Assembly (NCBI RefSeq): GCF_019578655.1
Contig: NC_063263.1
Coordinates: 6,520,001-6,584,000 of the forward strand
DNA length: 64,000 nt
Direction: 5' to 3'
Source of the DNA: Ricinus communis
Lineage: Eukaryota > Streptophyta > Magnoliopsida > Malpighiales > Euphorbiaceae
Position numbers and translations under genes: made by a program. Shown piece by piece: positions 27,993 to 40,679 of the stretch (positions within the stretch are counted from its first letter, which is position 1; each line of letters begins with the position of its first letter). Under the pieces are notes generated by a model. The model was not told where the DNA came from, ran no database searches, and saw only the letters and a program-made list of their open reading frames with translations.

Positions 27993-28985
27993 CCCTATAA
28001 AGTGAAAAGTCGTTTTAACAACAGATAAAATTCATCACTAACTAAAAATCTGTCGCTAAACGACGCATTAGCAACAGACATTTGTCTCTCACTGAATTAA
28101 TTGTTGCAAATGCTTTACGTACATTTTTCTTTGTAATCATTCATTTAGTGATAGCCATTTATCTATAACGAAGGATAGTTTTGTTACTAAATTAGGGACA
28201 ATCCCTCGCTAACTTTACTGACAAAAAAAAGCTGTCACTAGTTTTAAAATAATTCGTTAATCAATAACTAAATTTTTTATTTCTCATAAAAATAAATTTC
28301 TTTAAATTAATTATCTTATTTTTTATTTTTAGTTTAGTGTCTCTTTACCTTTTTAATAAATTAATTACCATTATCTTTCTATTTGTACCTTAATGTCTAA
28401 ATAATTTTCTTCAACAACAATAATAATAATAATATAGAAAAAGAAGAAGAAATAGTAATAATAATGTAACTAATTATAAATACTATAATAAATCTTGGAT
28501 AGAATTCTTTTTAAGATCCCTAACAAACTAATATGTTGTTGATTAAATATATGAGTAGAAGAATTTTTAAAAGAAGTGGCAAAAAATTGTGAAATTAGTG
28601 ATGAAACTTTTCATTGTTAATTAGCTATTAGCAATATGGATATTGTCTGTCGTTAAATTTGGAGCACAGTGCTTGCCATTTTTTAATAATAAAATATTTG
28701 TTTGTTGCTAATTAGCTAAGGATACATATTTCATCCTAAATTTAACGTCTGTCGCACATTATTCTTTAGTGACGACGGCCCATCACTAATCGTCACTAAA
28801 ATCAGTGTTAAATAATTCTATTATATTCTACAATAGATTAATGAAGGATAATACATTATAAAATTTTCTTTAACGAGTAATTTATAATGGTTATTTTGTC
28901 GCTATTTCATCGTAAACCGTCTTTGAATAGTGACAAAGCATTCTATCACTAAAATGTATTGTTATCATGTTGATTTCTTATAATG
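27993..28985. mobile_element. Non-autonomous CACTA-like DNA transposon
   Basis: 993 bp bounded by a 3-bp direct repeat TAA (27990-27992 and 28986-28988), the target-site size of CACTA elements. The left end reads CCCTATAAAGTGAAAA and the right end, reverse-complemented, CATTATAAGAAATC: degenerate versions of the CACTATAAGAAAA type terminus. Inside both ends lie many short motifs of the form TTAGTGACG/GTCGCTAA in both orientations (for example 28049-28075, 28768-28803, 28926-28952), which resemble the subterminal repeats of CACTA elements. There is no transposase. Confidence 0.6.
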
Positions 28986-28989
28986 TAAT

Positions 28990-31480
28990 GTATTTTGCCT
29001 TTAAAAACGTAATTTTGCTTGATAGATTTTAATTATTTTTGGTATGAAATCATTTTGGGAACAACTGTTGTATTTGTGTTTATTAATTACATATTTTATT
29101 TTTAGGTGTTTGATTGAAATTGTTTATTTTTAGTAAATTTCAGATTTATTGTCTTTTTTCTTTTTATTCTGTTATTTATGCCCTGGTGGGGTTAAGTAGA
29201 CAGCTTTGTTTACCAATAGAATATTAGAGAATGTTTTTCTTTCTTTTCTAATTTTCAGCATTCTTGTGAATTAACAGAGGTTGGTGTCTATCATCATATA
29301 TAGTATTTTTTTGAATCAATAGGTTAATAAAAGACTATTATTCTGATATTCATTTGAGTCAACATATTGATAGAAAAACAAACCTTTTATTAAGCTTCCA
29401 CTTCATCATTAAGGTTGTTCCTTAGTGACTAAAAGGTTACTCATTTGAGTCATGCAAATGTCCATCTCTAAAAAGAATATGGTAGGAAGAAAGCAGGTCT
29501 CAGATTATGATGAAGAACTAGGATGGTGTTCTAGAAACTGTTACGTTATGTTTTGAGATTATCCATCAAAACTGTCGTCTGTGGTTGCATAAGTTGCACT
29601 CAAATGGTGAAAATTTGTTTCTGACTTGCTTTGCTCAGCCAATGGCTTTAGAAGTTTAATGAACTGTCAACGGTCAGTATACTGTTTTTTAAAATTAATT
29701 GTTGCTCAACGATCTTCTGTGTTTGCTAATTTTTTTAGTTCCTTTCTTCTCCTTTTAATTTTATCTTTTTACTTCTCTAAGTATCTTGATATCATAAATA
29801 TTTCATGTGTTTATAGTCAGCATTAGAGATGATCAACCGGTGGGTCGAGCTGGGTACGAAAAAGATTATTTCAAATTTGAGTCTGAATTATTTTAGAATT
29901 GAATCGTTTCTAATTTTACTTATTTTGGATTCAGATTCAGTCGGATATGAGTCTCTTAGCAACTCATGTTTTCGGATTTGAATTGTTACAAGTTTAGGTC
30001 AAATTATGTTTGAATAATTTTTACTTGAGTTATGTCAAATTATAGATTAATTTATTGAGTTTTGGTTAAATTTTAGAATTAATTTATACAATAAAACTGT
30101 ATAAAGTTTTAAAACTTGGAATAATAGGTATCTACTAATTAAGTGAAGTATTAGTTAATTAATTTATCAATAAGTAAATAATTTTATTAATAATTGATTA
30201 ATTAATTTGTTGGTGAATAAAAATTTATTAGTTATTTATCAATAATTAGTTAATAAATTATGGATCAACAAATAATTTATTAACTTAAAGTGTAATAAAA
30301 TTAAACTTACTAGCTTAGCACTTATTGAATCATAACTTTGTGCATCATATTACCAAGAAGTCTGGCGTCAATAGCGAGCATAGTGTCGGGCAATGGCAAA
30401 GTCTTGGCTTGAGTGGAAGTGGATCTTAGAAAGAATGGAAGCTATGGAGATGTTATTGATAGAAGTCATGGATGAATAGATAGTGACTCCCACTTCTGCT
30501 GAAACCCAGTGGAAGTACTGAACCAGCAACCACGTCCGACACCTTTCGACTCTTTTCCAGAGATCTTTTCTGCATGACAGCGAAATGGTCAATTGAAGTC
30601 GTCACTTGAGGGTACAAGGAGCAACCATGCCTGTTTGGTATCAATAATCTGTATACATGATATTTACTTTTTATTATTCAGTTTTCAGAAAAAAAAATAA
30701 AATTAATACTAGTAAAATATATTTTTTATCAATTTACTTTTAAGAAAGAAAAAAAAAACAACTTAAATAAAAAAACTAAAAAGTTTTCAAAACTCTGGAA
30801 ACTATTAAAATAAGAATATATAAATATATATATATATATATTAATTTTTAAAACTTAAATTTTTTTACATCCGTGCTTAATTTTTTAACATATAAAATTT
30901 ATATTTTGACGTGTTTATTTATTTTGGTATACAAAATTTAAATTTATATATAATTTTATAATTTTTATTAATTTATTAATTAATAAGTTACTCTTAATTA
31001 AATATTGATTATAATTTTAAAAATAATATTTTAATTATATTTTAATATTATATTAACTAATTAATAATTTTATAATTAGATAATAATATTAATTTTATCA
31101 TAAAAAACTAATATATTAACTATATTTTAATATTATATTAATTAATTAATTAGTTTTCTAATAAAATAATAATTTTAGTTTTAAAAAGTGATATTTTAAA
31201 TTATATTTTTAATATTATATTTAATAAATTAAATCTTTAATAAAATAGAAACTGATTTTTCATTCAGGAAACTGTCTATTATCTTATATATATCTATAAA
31301 AATAATAAATATAAATCACATAAATTAATAATATTATATCATCTAAATTAATTAAAGATAAAATTAAAAAAAATACTTAAAATTAATTATTTTAAATATT
31401 ATGGCATCAAAAACTGATGTAGCTAATTTTTATTAGATATGTTTATAAATAATACGATAGGCTCTCTAAAAATCTTGCGA
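28990..31480. other. Intergenic DNA between the SAUR copies
   Basis: AT-rich. A phrase at 29827-29860 (GATGATCAACCGGTGGGTCGAG) resembles the terminal region of plant hAT-type elements, but no second end was found. 30340-30660 is richer in GC and more complex, possibly a remnant of coding or transposon DNA; I do not recognise it. 30700-31450 is extremely AT-rich. Confidence 0.45.
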
Positions 31481-31627
31481 CCATAATTTTCTTCCTGCTT
31501 CTGCACTCTCTTAAATAGGAACCTTCTTTACTCTTTTTCTCCAACATTTTTCCTCTCAAAAATCTTTTCTTTCTCTCTAAAACTATCTTCCCTCGATTTC
31601 ATTTCAAAATCCCCTTTCTATTAAAAC

Positions 31628-32002
31628 ATGACAAAGATTGGCAAGCTGACAAAGTTCAAGTCAGCAATAAAAAGATGGCCATCTTTTACCAAGCCAGCTC
31701 GAACAAACAGCACCATTGCTGCAAGTAATGAGTCCGAGGACAAGAATTCAAAGGATCCTGATCACCAACTCCATGCAGTTTATGTGGGGAAATCTCGGCG
31801 GCGATATCTTTTGAGCTCTGGTACCATTTATCATCCTCTCTTTCAAGAGTTGATAGAGAGGTCAGGTGGATTTGATCATGATGGGGAAGTCGTTGTTTCT
31901 TGTGAAGTTGTCTTGTTTGAGCACTTGTTGTGGATGCTTGAAAGCGGTGGCTCTCAATTGGGTTCCATGGAAGAACTTGCTGAATTCTACTACACTTGCT
32001 AA
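31628..32002 (+). CDS. SAUR76/77/78-like auxin-responsive protein, copy 2
   Basis: Intronless, 124 codons. From HAVYVGKSRRR to the C-terminus it differs from copy 1 at only two residues (Asp to Gly in LLSSGTIYH, His to Tyr in EFYYTC), while the N-terminal basic region and acidic hinge carry most of the differences (for example Leu10Phe, Leu20Phe, Leu23Pro, and a hinge shorter by two residues). This pattern suggests selection on the SAUR domain and a still functional protein. The upstream TATA position reads TTAAATAGG (31511-31519) instead of TTATATAGG, so expression may differ from copy 1. Confidence 0.92.
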   Translation: MTKIGKLTKFKSAIKRWPSFTKPARTNSTIAASNESEDKNSKDPDHQLHAVYVGKSRRRYLLSSGTIYHPLFQELIERSGGFDHDGEVVVSCEVVLFEHLLWMLESGGSQLGSMEELAEFYYTC

Positions 32003-32750
32003 TTGATGTGGATGATGAAATATGATCGAAGGCTTGCAACTGCAGATTAAAATTAGTAGAGAAGGAAAGCAACAAAAAAAAAAAAATAAAGATGGTGAGG
32101 GTTAACCTATTAAATGGTTCAATGGTTGATGGATGTTGATGTTCTCTTTATCTTTATATTTTCTTCATCTTTTTCTAAGACCTGAGTCCCACACATCTTC
32201 ACATAGTCGCCACTACTAGACCAACTGATAGTTACTAGGATTTGTTATTATCCAAATGATAAATGATAATGCTGAATGATAAATGTGGCACCACCACCTT
32301 CTGTATTTTCTTTTTCCCCTTTTTCCTATCTCTTTCTGATGATATGTTTTGTGTTAAATATGAATCCATATGTTAAGATCTTTGTTTGTTTCTTTCAACA
32401 AATTTACACGTATTTCTGTTCTGAAAGACTCCGAAATAATTTTCTTGACATATACCTATATATTATATAGTTTGAAATTTGAGCAAGTGATCGAAGGATA
32501 AAATGAAAAATGAAAGACAAACGTTTGTGCAATAGGCAACTTAATTACTTCACAAATGGGTGCAAAAGCTCTATCATCCCTGTCTCCACACCAGTTGCAT
32601 TCAGACCAAATTCGGTCAGCTAATTTAAATATTACATAAAGAAACAAATATACACACATGGAGTTGGGATCTAAGGTTCATGCATGTTAGATGCGCCCAT
32701 TTTGAACACGAAATTATAGTACTGACATACATAGCAACTTGGTAAGGATA

Positions 32751-32786
<36 letters not shown>
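32751..32786. repeat. (GT)n(AT)n microsatellite
   Basis: Five GT units followed by about 13 AT units, inside the 3' flank of SAUR copy 2. Confidence 0.92.
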
Positions 32787-33239
32787 TGGTCCCCTTCATT
32801 TTTGGTTCTATTCGTCTCAGAAAAATCTTCCATAAGATTTTTCCATTCAATAATCCTCAGCAGTACTGTTTGTTAATGGTACAATTATTCATCCTTGGAT
32901 AATTTATTTTGGTCCCCAACAATATTTACTATGTTATTAGCTTCTCTGGATCCAATTCATAACTATATATAATGCAGCTGTTACTACCAAACTATCCAAT
33001 CAGTAGAAGATTTTTCCCTGCTTCAGTTGTCCCAAATAGTCCAGTGAATGTCTCTTCAGAGGTCAAATATTTCACACTTCACATTCCAACAATCAGGCTG
33101 CTATTGTTAATATAGTTTTTTGAATTTGTCCAGAGTGTCTACCTGGCAGTTCACAGGAAGGGGAATTTATTTTACAGAAAAGAAGTGCTCCATCATTAGT
33201 AAATTAGTTGCTCCAACAAACTAATTTGGCACATCTCAA

Positions 33240-36200
33240 TGTTATTGGATTGGGGTCATTACTAGACTGATTAATTTTTATTTTTTTTTTAATTTTAATA
33301 AATGAGAATACTGATTGTATAAATAATCCAATTAGCAACAATTTTTTTTATTTTAAACATGGCGCATATGTCTAATATAATTAATTTATAGTTTGAAAGT
33401 TCAAACGAACAAAAGCCAATTGAATAATTACTAGCAACTGGGAGATGCTTTATCTCAGGCTTTTGGGTTTTAGTTTTTTCTTTTTTTACTGGGTTCTTAT
33501 CGTATAGCCAATTAGACCTCCATACTCTGATATCATCGCTTTGCAACTTGGCAATACTTTTATTTTATTTTATTTTTTCACTCTTAAATTAATAAATAAA
33601 ATAGACAAATTTAAAAAATGAAATTCAATTGAAGCTTATGATGTTCTTCATTCCCAATTCAGAGGTTGTCAAATGATGAAATGACAGCATCTTGCAAGGT
33701 ACATGAATACGAATTCAATAGAGATGATGGGGCAATGTTTTTTGTCTTAGTAGTAATTAATTAATTAGAAAAAAGAAAAAGTTTGGAAGCAAAGGGCTCA
33801 AAGCACCAAGACTTTTGGCAGTGTCAATTATCAATGTGCTCTTTAGCCTGTAACCATGGGCCTCGCCCACAGGCTCACTTTTTGCCTCCTAGTTGGCAGC
33901 AATGTCAGGACAAATTTGCTGAAATGGTGAATTGCTGGATTGGGTTCTTGCCCACTACTTTTTATATGGGTTCTTCAGTTTCTTTGTTGTTGCTCTTACA
34001 AATTGACATCTAGTGACTAGTGGTCTGCCAACTGCATTATTGTGCAAGATTTGCAAGAGTAAATTTTATCTTTTTCCTTCTAAGAAAATGTTCCATTTTA
34101 AATTAAAAGTATGAATCAACATTGATAGAATCTCAATCCACATTGCATTGGCTACAAAAATGGGAAAAGCGCAAATGATGATTGCTGTTAATAATTTATA
34201 CCAATTTGGCACTACTACTTTTAAAATTTAAGATTTTTACTTTTTAAAAATTTCACTATTGCTTCTTTCTAGAATCTGCATTAAGAAAATACAATTTATT
34301 TTATTTTTCTTTATTATACTAAAAAGCAGCTGTAAATATATATATATATATATATTTTAGTTCCATTTTTCAAATGCATGAATTGTATAAATATAGATTA
34401 AGTCGCCATAAAATCAGTCTAAAAGACGTGCAAGCAAATTTCTTATTCTATTTAATAATTACTAAGAAAATAAATCTAAGCCCTCTAGTAAAGAATCTTT
34501 TTTTTTTTGAATCAAGTATCTAAAATGTAAAACTATATGAGATAAGTGATATTTAATCTCATTATTTATTTTATGGTAGTCTTGTCCAATTAAATTAAGT
34601 GCAAACAAATGAATATATTAGTGATTACTTTAACCCCAAACTATCTTCTCAAAAAAAACACACAAACACACACAAACTAATGAAAATAGTTAGAGACTCA
34701 ATTCAATTTTAGGCTACAACAAAGATGAATGATCCAACCCTCCTGAATTTAGGTGAAATTTCACCGGACACGATTTTTATAAACAAAAAATATTATTTTT
34801 ACGAATTTTAAAAAAAAAGTTGTTTATACAGTTTTTTATTTATTTAAAATTTAGTAAAAAAATACTAAAAATATACATAAAAAAAAAAACCGAAATGACG
34901 TCATTTAACTTGCAACACTATAAAACTAACCAATGAAGTAAATTTATTATTTTTATGTTTAGTATTCATGGGTTGAAGGATATTATTTGTTTGATTTTTG
35001 TTTGACGAGTGTCTTTAGATTGATGAGTGTGCTTAGATTGATGAGTTTGGTTCTAAAATTATATGGAACATTAATTTTTACTAGATTTGATGAAAATGTT
35101 TAACTTTACAAATTATTATAGATTAAGACTATTATTTAATTATTTGATTGCCTTATTGGTTGAAAAGTTTAAATTTCTTGAATTTTGGGTACTTTAGAGT
35201 TGCTTTTTGCTATATTGAGTTATTGTTTAGTTTTTGGTACTTAATAAAATTTAAATTTGTTCGGACTGCACGAATTTTAGTTGTCTTAAATACATGTCTA
35301 ATACAAATTGATAAAAAAATTTAAGACAATCATCATAAGGTTGAGCTTTTAACAATGTTTGATGAGTTTTTTTATTTTACTTTATTCGTATCATTTAACT
35401 AATAGGAGCTTTCTTTTGTAATTACTCTTATTTTTATTTTCATAGTTATTATCTTAAAAAACATATTTCTAAATTTAGCCTTATTTCTTGTGATAATAAA
35501 TTTGTATTATAGATTTTTCTCAAAAATCTAAATTTAGTAGTTATCTTATATTTTGTTTTTAAATTCAAATTTATTGAGTAAGAAGTAATCTATACAGTGA
35601 ATTTGAAATATATGATTTCGAATTCTTATAGCATCCAAATGAAGAATCTTTAAATTGATGAATTTCAAATATTAAGTTTTAAATTTAAATTAACGTATTC
35701 AAAGAGAGATTAAAAGATGATGAAAATCTATTAGAACTATTAAAAGAAATTTTAAAAAATCTAAATTTGAATTTGCAATACAAGAGACCTCTCTTTCTTT
35801 TGAACCAAATACCTTTTTAAATAGAACTTTGTCAAGCAGAGCGAGCGCCGATTCACCAATTGGGTCAAAATCGATCATAGGACTATTATTAATTGGTGCC
35901 ATGCGTGCTTCTCAATTGGTGCCAGTTGAGCTTTCTCAAGATCAATTGAAGGCTCTATCCAAGGCAGTAGATTTATCAATTTTTCTTTTTAAACCGGTCT
36001 TGGTTCAATGAAACATCCCAGAAGAATTCACCCTAAAATAGATCTTTTCACATATTTTTCATCAATTCTCTCCAAATTTTGCACCTACAAGTCAAACACA
36101 CTAAAATGTGTAAAATCCACAATAAAAGACACTAAATTAATGTAAAATAGTCAAATTAAACCTACAAAAGTACCAAATATTTATGCATTAATTATTGTCT

Positions 36201-36390
36201 ATCAAACAATGATCATAAATTTGACATTCAAATTGTAAGATTAATTAAACGATCAACACCAATAGATGCACCTTCATTATGGTCATACAATCTAAAATAT
36301 GGGAGTTGCTACAAACACCAATAAATTAATCCCTTAGCTAAACAGTGGGTATTCACAAAGCATAATAGATATCCATAACAATCAAGAAAA
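33240..36390. other. Intergenic DNA between SAUR copy 2 and SAUR copy 3
   Basis: Mostly AT-rich. Two more complex patches, 33780-34013 and 35820-36011, are readable for 60-76 codons but resemble no protein I know. A short (TA)n run lies at 34338-34356. Confidence 0.5.
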
Positions 36391-36397
36391 AAAAGAA

Positions 36398-36718
36398 TTA
36401 AAGATTAATTACATTGGATTTAACGGGACTAATCTTCAATCGGGTTCTTTTAATCATCCACTCTTCGAAATCTTTTGCTTCGAACGGAATTTTAAGAACA
36501 CCTTTATTACCAAAACCATATTCTTCAGCAGATTTACAGAGAAGCTCCAAGAACTCAGCATCACTAAGTGCTTGTGTATGAACCATAAATCTTCTAGTAT
36601 CATCATTAACTCCAACACAAATAGGCACATAGCCTCTGGGTGCCGTTGAAGGGCACCCTAGTCTCTTGACACCTTTAGCTCCAATCAATTTGCTCAACTT
36701 GCTACCTCTTACTCCCAT
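36398..36718 (-). CDS. SAUR71-like auxin-responsive protein
   Basis: An intronless SAUR of 106 codons, unrelated to the tandem pair. It starts with a basic MGVRGSKLSKLIGAKG segment and contains the SAUR-domain landmarks GYVPICVGVNDDTRRFMVH, LSDAEFLELLCKSAEEYGF and a C-terminal GVLKIPFEAKDFEEWM. The frame is open upstream to an ATG at 36814, but I chose the ATG at 36718 because a TATA box (TATATAAATA, minus strand, 36798-36807) lies between the two ATGs, so the upstream one would not be in the mRNA, and because the downstream start matches SAUR N-termini. Likely role: auxin-related cell growth. Confidence 0.88.
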   Translation of the reverse strand: MGVRGSKLSKLIGAKGVKRLGCPSTAPRGYVPICVGVNDDTRRFMVHTQALSDAEFLELLCKSAEEYGFGNKGVLKIPFEAKDFEEWMIKRTRLKISPVKSNVINL

Positions 36719-36797
36719 TTCCCAACCCTCTCTAGAGTCTTCAATTATTGTACAATGAGTCTTAATTAATGGAGATTTAAAGCAATAATTAGTGATA

Positions 36798-36807
36798 TAT
36801 TTATATA
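36798..36807 (-). promoter_or_regulatory. TATA box of the SAUR71-like gene
   Basis: TATATAAATA on the minus strand, 80 bp upstream of the chosen ATG at 36718. It rules out the in-frame ATG at 36814. Confidence 0.6.
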
Positions 36808-36829
36808 TTTCCAAGTTAGATTATTGTGT

Positions 36830-39800
36830 AGGACGTGGACTACTTGCCGTAGCAAGAAGGTCGATGTACTAAGTTGATTAATTTTTTCTTAATCTTAAAC
36901 CATTAATTTATAGTATAGTTTATGAAATATTATTTTGTACTTATCATGAATTTCCCACAAAGGGTTTGTTCTATTGTGATGGAATTGGGTAGATGTTGTA
37001 ATCACCAATCCCTGAAGTGTGTTGAAATTTCAAATATTGCCGATTGTCTTCAAGGTTATGTTAAAGAGGACTTGGAATTAGAAAAAGAGATGGTTTGGTG
37101 GTTTGCTTTTGTTCGATATTAAGAGCATAAGATGCTCGATGATTTCATACTCTTATGTACGATTTATGTACACATTTTGTACCACCTCCTAGTCTAAGGG
37201 ATAATTTAACTTTTTCGTTTTTTTTATTTATGCTTGATTAGGATGTCTTACCTTACATACTTTGTTCATTTCTAAAAGGGTGTTGTTCTATATATGAAAT
37301 TTATTTAATTTTTTAAATGTCTAAAGGTGTTAAACTGATATGGAATGCATACATATACTTAGTCTGATGGTAGGTGTATACCTTAACTTGAGTAAGGTCT
37401 CAACTTTAAATTTAAATTTTTATTTTTAATAAGAAATTATAAAATAAAATCTAAACGATTAAAATAATTATATATTTCATTTAATAAATGCTAATTTTAT
37501 TAATTATAACCAACTAAAATAAATTAATATGTTTTTCCATTTTAGTCTGTTTGAAATTATTACGGAGCATTGAATAATTTCTTTATTTTTTAGAAAATAT
37601 CAACTTTTTCTTCAAAAGATGTAACTACAAATTGAATCCTAAATTTTACAATTTTTTAGCAATTTTATTCAATTATTTTAAAATTTTAAAATAAACATCT
37701 ATGATTCAATTTATTTTCAAAAACACTCATCGATAACAATTTTTAAAATTTCAAAGTAAAAAAAATGATATGGGAAACCAATTATATTTATTAAAAGAAT
37801 AACAATTATGAATCAGCAAAAATAATTTACCATAGACTTAATAATGAGCCATTCTGATGTACCATAAGTGTACAGTACCATATAAGCCTATAAATGTTAA
37901 TATTATTTTAATTTTAATATTTTTTAACATAATTAAATACTAGATTAGTCAATTAGATACCGTATTTAATTATTTATCAATTAAATAAATTATTTTTATT
38001 TATTAAATTATTTTTATCTATTTTTACAATTTAATTAGTGGTACTTAACAACTATAAGATCCAACTATAAAATTTTAACTCGTATAAATAATTAAAAATT
38101 ATATATAAATTCGTTGACAGTCTATATTATTAAAAAAATATATAAAATAAATAAATTATTTAAAATAATATTAATTAATAATTAATAATTAAAAAATATA
38201 TCTATAATGGTAGGATGCCACAATAGTACTCTGGCAAAATCTCTTAATAATATATTATTAAAAATTTCACATATGTGCACTTTATCACATATTTTACATT
38301 TAAATGTAACAAATCTTTTATTGACTCAATAATATTTATGTTAATAAGTAATGTTATTTTCTTCATTGTAAAATTTTAAAATTTGTTATCAAAAACTATT
38401 TTTAAAAATAAATTAAAAGCATCAGTATTTATTTTAAAATTTTAAAATAGTTGAATAAAATGGTTAAAAAATATATAATTCAAAATATAATTAGTAATTA
38501 GATTTTATTTAAATAATTTCTAAAATTTAAAAAATATAATAAAATATTTTTCATAGCTACAGCACAAATAAACAAACAAGGTAGTATTACTACTATTTCT
38601 TAAATCCTTAGAAATGCCGCCGGAGAAAGAAAGGAAAAGAAAACAAGTGGTGTTTTGATTCTAGGGGTTGTTTGCTGGTGAATAGCCCCTCTTCCTTCCT
38701 TTTTGTTTTTTGTTTTTTCTTTTTAATTTCTTTTCTATGGGTGTTTTCTTATTTATTGAGAATTCTTCCTAGTCGGAGTCAGGACGAACGCATGATTTAA
38801 AATGAGTAGGCGCTGAAATTAATAATATATTCTATTTCTACTTAGTATGTATTTAGCTAAAAAATATGAGTCAAATTTTCAGCAATTTAGTTAGTTGGAA
38901 AAACTCTTTCACTTCTCTTAGGGTTTACACATTATCTTATTATGTTAAATACTAGCTAGTAAGGCACTATTTACTTGCAAATTACCCACCCACAACATCC
39001 TTAATAATTTTTTATTTTTTATTTCAATTTATAAACTATTTTAATTGAAAACTCACTCGTACTTATTTTAATTAAAAATTTATCATCGTTTGACACTGTT
39101 AAAATTTATAATTTAATTTTACCTTTATTTTTATTATAAAAATAAAAAAGAAAACACTTATTCAATGTCTATAAGTAAAACTCAACTCAAAATTTGTACC
39201 ATTTTCTTTTGATCCAATATGAATAAAGTAAAACTAAACTCAAAACTCAAGCTTTTCACTTTCGACTCAATAATGTGAAAGCAAGTTAAATAATTCTATA
39301 TATTAACTTATTTCTACTAATATAGTATGAAGAAGTGGATCATCCATCAACCCCCTATCAAATCATTTTCTATCATTACCCACTTTTGACTTAACCATAT
39401 TGGAGCTATTTTAACCATATTATATTTCTAAATAACTGACAAATTAAATATAAATTTAGTTTATACTATTCAAGTCTTTAGTAATTTTATGCTACAACTA
39501 TTTTTATTTAAAAAGAAGAATAAATTTCAAAAAATTATCATGTGGTTTAGCGTTCTTTCACTTGAAAAATGCATAAATTTTTTGTTTCAAAAGAATATCA
39601 TGTGTTTTATCTTCTTAGTAATTTTTAAATATAAATTTATTTTTTTATTAATTTTATATAATTTTGTATGCATTTAACATAAACCATTACTAAATTATGA
39701 TTTTATAAGCAATGTGGCATCTAGTAATGCATAATAGAATTTATAAATATATAAAAATTTTATTTTAATAAAATAATTTCTTAAATTTGATTAAAACAAA

Positions 39801-40500
39801 AAAATATATATTTTAACAATTTGTTATGATCATAAAATATCTAATTGAATACTAAATTACTTAAAAAAATTATTTTATGAAAAAAATATGTTTCTTTTAA
39901 TATTTGCAATCTAAAAAATGAGAGAAAAATTAAATATATCTAAAAAATACTAAAAACATTAAAACACATGTTACTCATTTAATACAAAGAATACATTTGT
40001 TTATCAAGTGTAAAAACACCAAATCACATGATAGTTTTTTAAAGTTTAGGGCCTTAAATCCTTTATCTATCCGCCCTTGGTTAAAATTATCTACAAGTTG
40101 TTGAGAAGCTAAGATCACAAGGTACCATTCGACTATGATAAGATTATTCTTCTTTTATCTTTTTTCTTCAATGAAACTCTAAATAATATTTTATGTGATG
40201 TATGAAAAAGTTTTTAGAGACCGTATAGATAGACATGACCAAGGTTTATCCGTTTATAATTGTTTAGAGATTGAACTACAAATCGATTCTTCTAGAAAGT
40301 TCAGTTTACGCAAGACAAAATATCTCAATGTAAGTTAACGATTTTAATTTATTACAATTCTATATATGTTCTAGTGCCAATCAACTTATTTAACTATAAA
40401 CATATATTTAAACATTTTCTATCATTATTGATGTTGAGAAAATATTTCATACATATATTTATTTATTTATTTAAATATATATATTTATAGTTTAAATTAT
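36830..40500. other. AT-rich intergenic DNA
   Basis: About 3.7 kb of very AT-rich sequence with no recognised gene. A 66-codon open frame at 36922-37122 (plus) resembles nothing known. Confidence 0.55.
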
Positions 40501-40509
40501 AAAATAATA

Positions 40510-40676
40510 AAAAATTCAAAGGCTTAAATCAATCAACCGAACCGAACTGAACCAAACCAAACTTTTTCAATTCGATTTGGTTATATTCAATATTTCAGGT
40601 CGGTTTGATTAATCAAATTAGAAAATTTGATTGTGTGATTTTTAGTTAAAATCAAACCAGCGATTGCTTACCCCTA
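40510..40676. mobile_element. hAT-type terminal fragment
   Basis: Ends in ...CGATTGCTTACCCCTA, whose reverse complement TAGGGGTAAGCAATCG matches the common plant hAT terminus TAGGGGTGAGCA-. Inward lie subterminal motifs CCGAACCGAACTGAACCAAACC (40538-40559) and the inverted GGTCGGTTTG (about 40599-40609). No matching opposite end with an 8-bp duplication was found, so this is a remnant. Confidence 0.5.
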
Positions 40677-40679
40677 CCT

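Larger units (their letters stand above)
31495..33240 (+). repeat. Duplicated SAUR block, copy 2
   Basis: Direct repeat of the block at 25465-27300, diverged by substitutions, small indels and, at 32751-32786, a GT/AT microsatellite absent from copy 1. Confidence 0.85.

Noticed and set aside
35699..36011. Overlapping frames on both strands near 35.8 kb
   Set aside because: No similarity to known proteins and AT-rich ends; perhaps an old repeat.
36922..37122. 66-codon plus-strand frame
   Set aside because: No recognised motif, no neighbouring exons.
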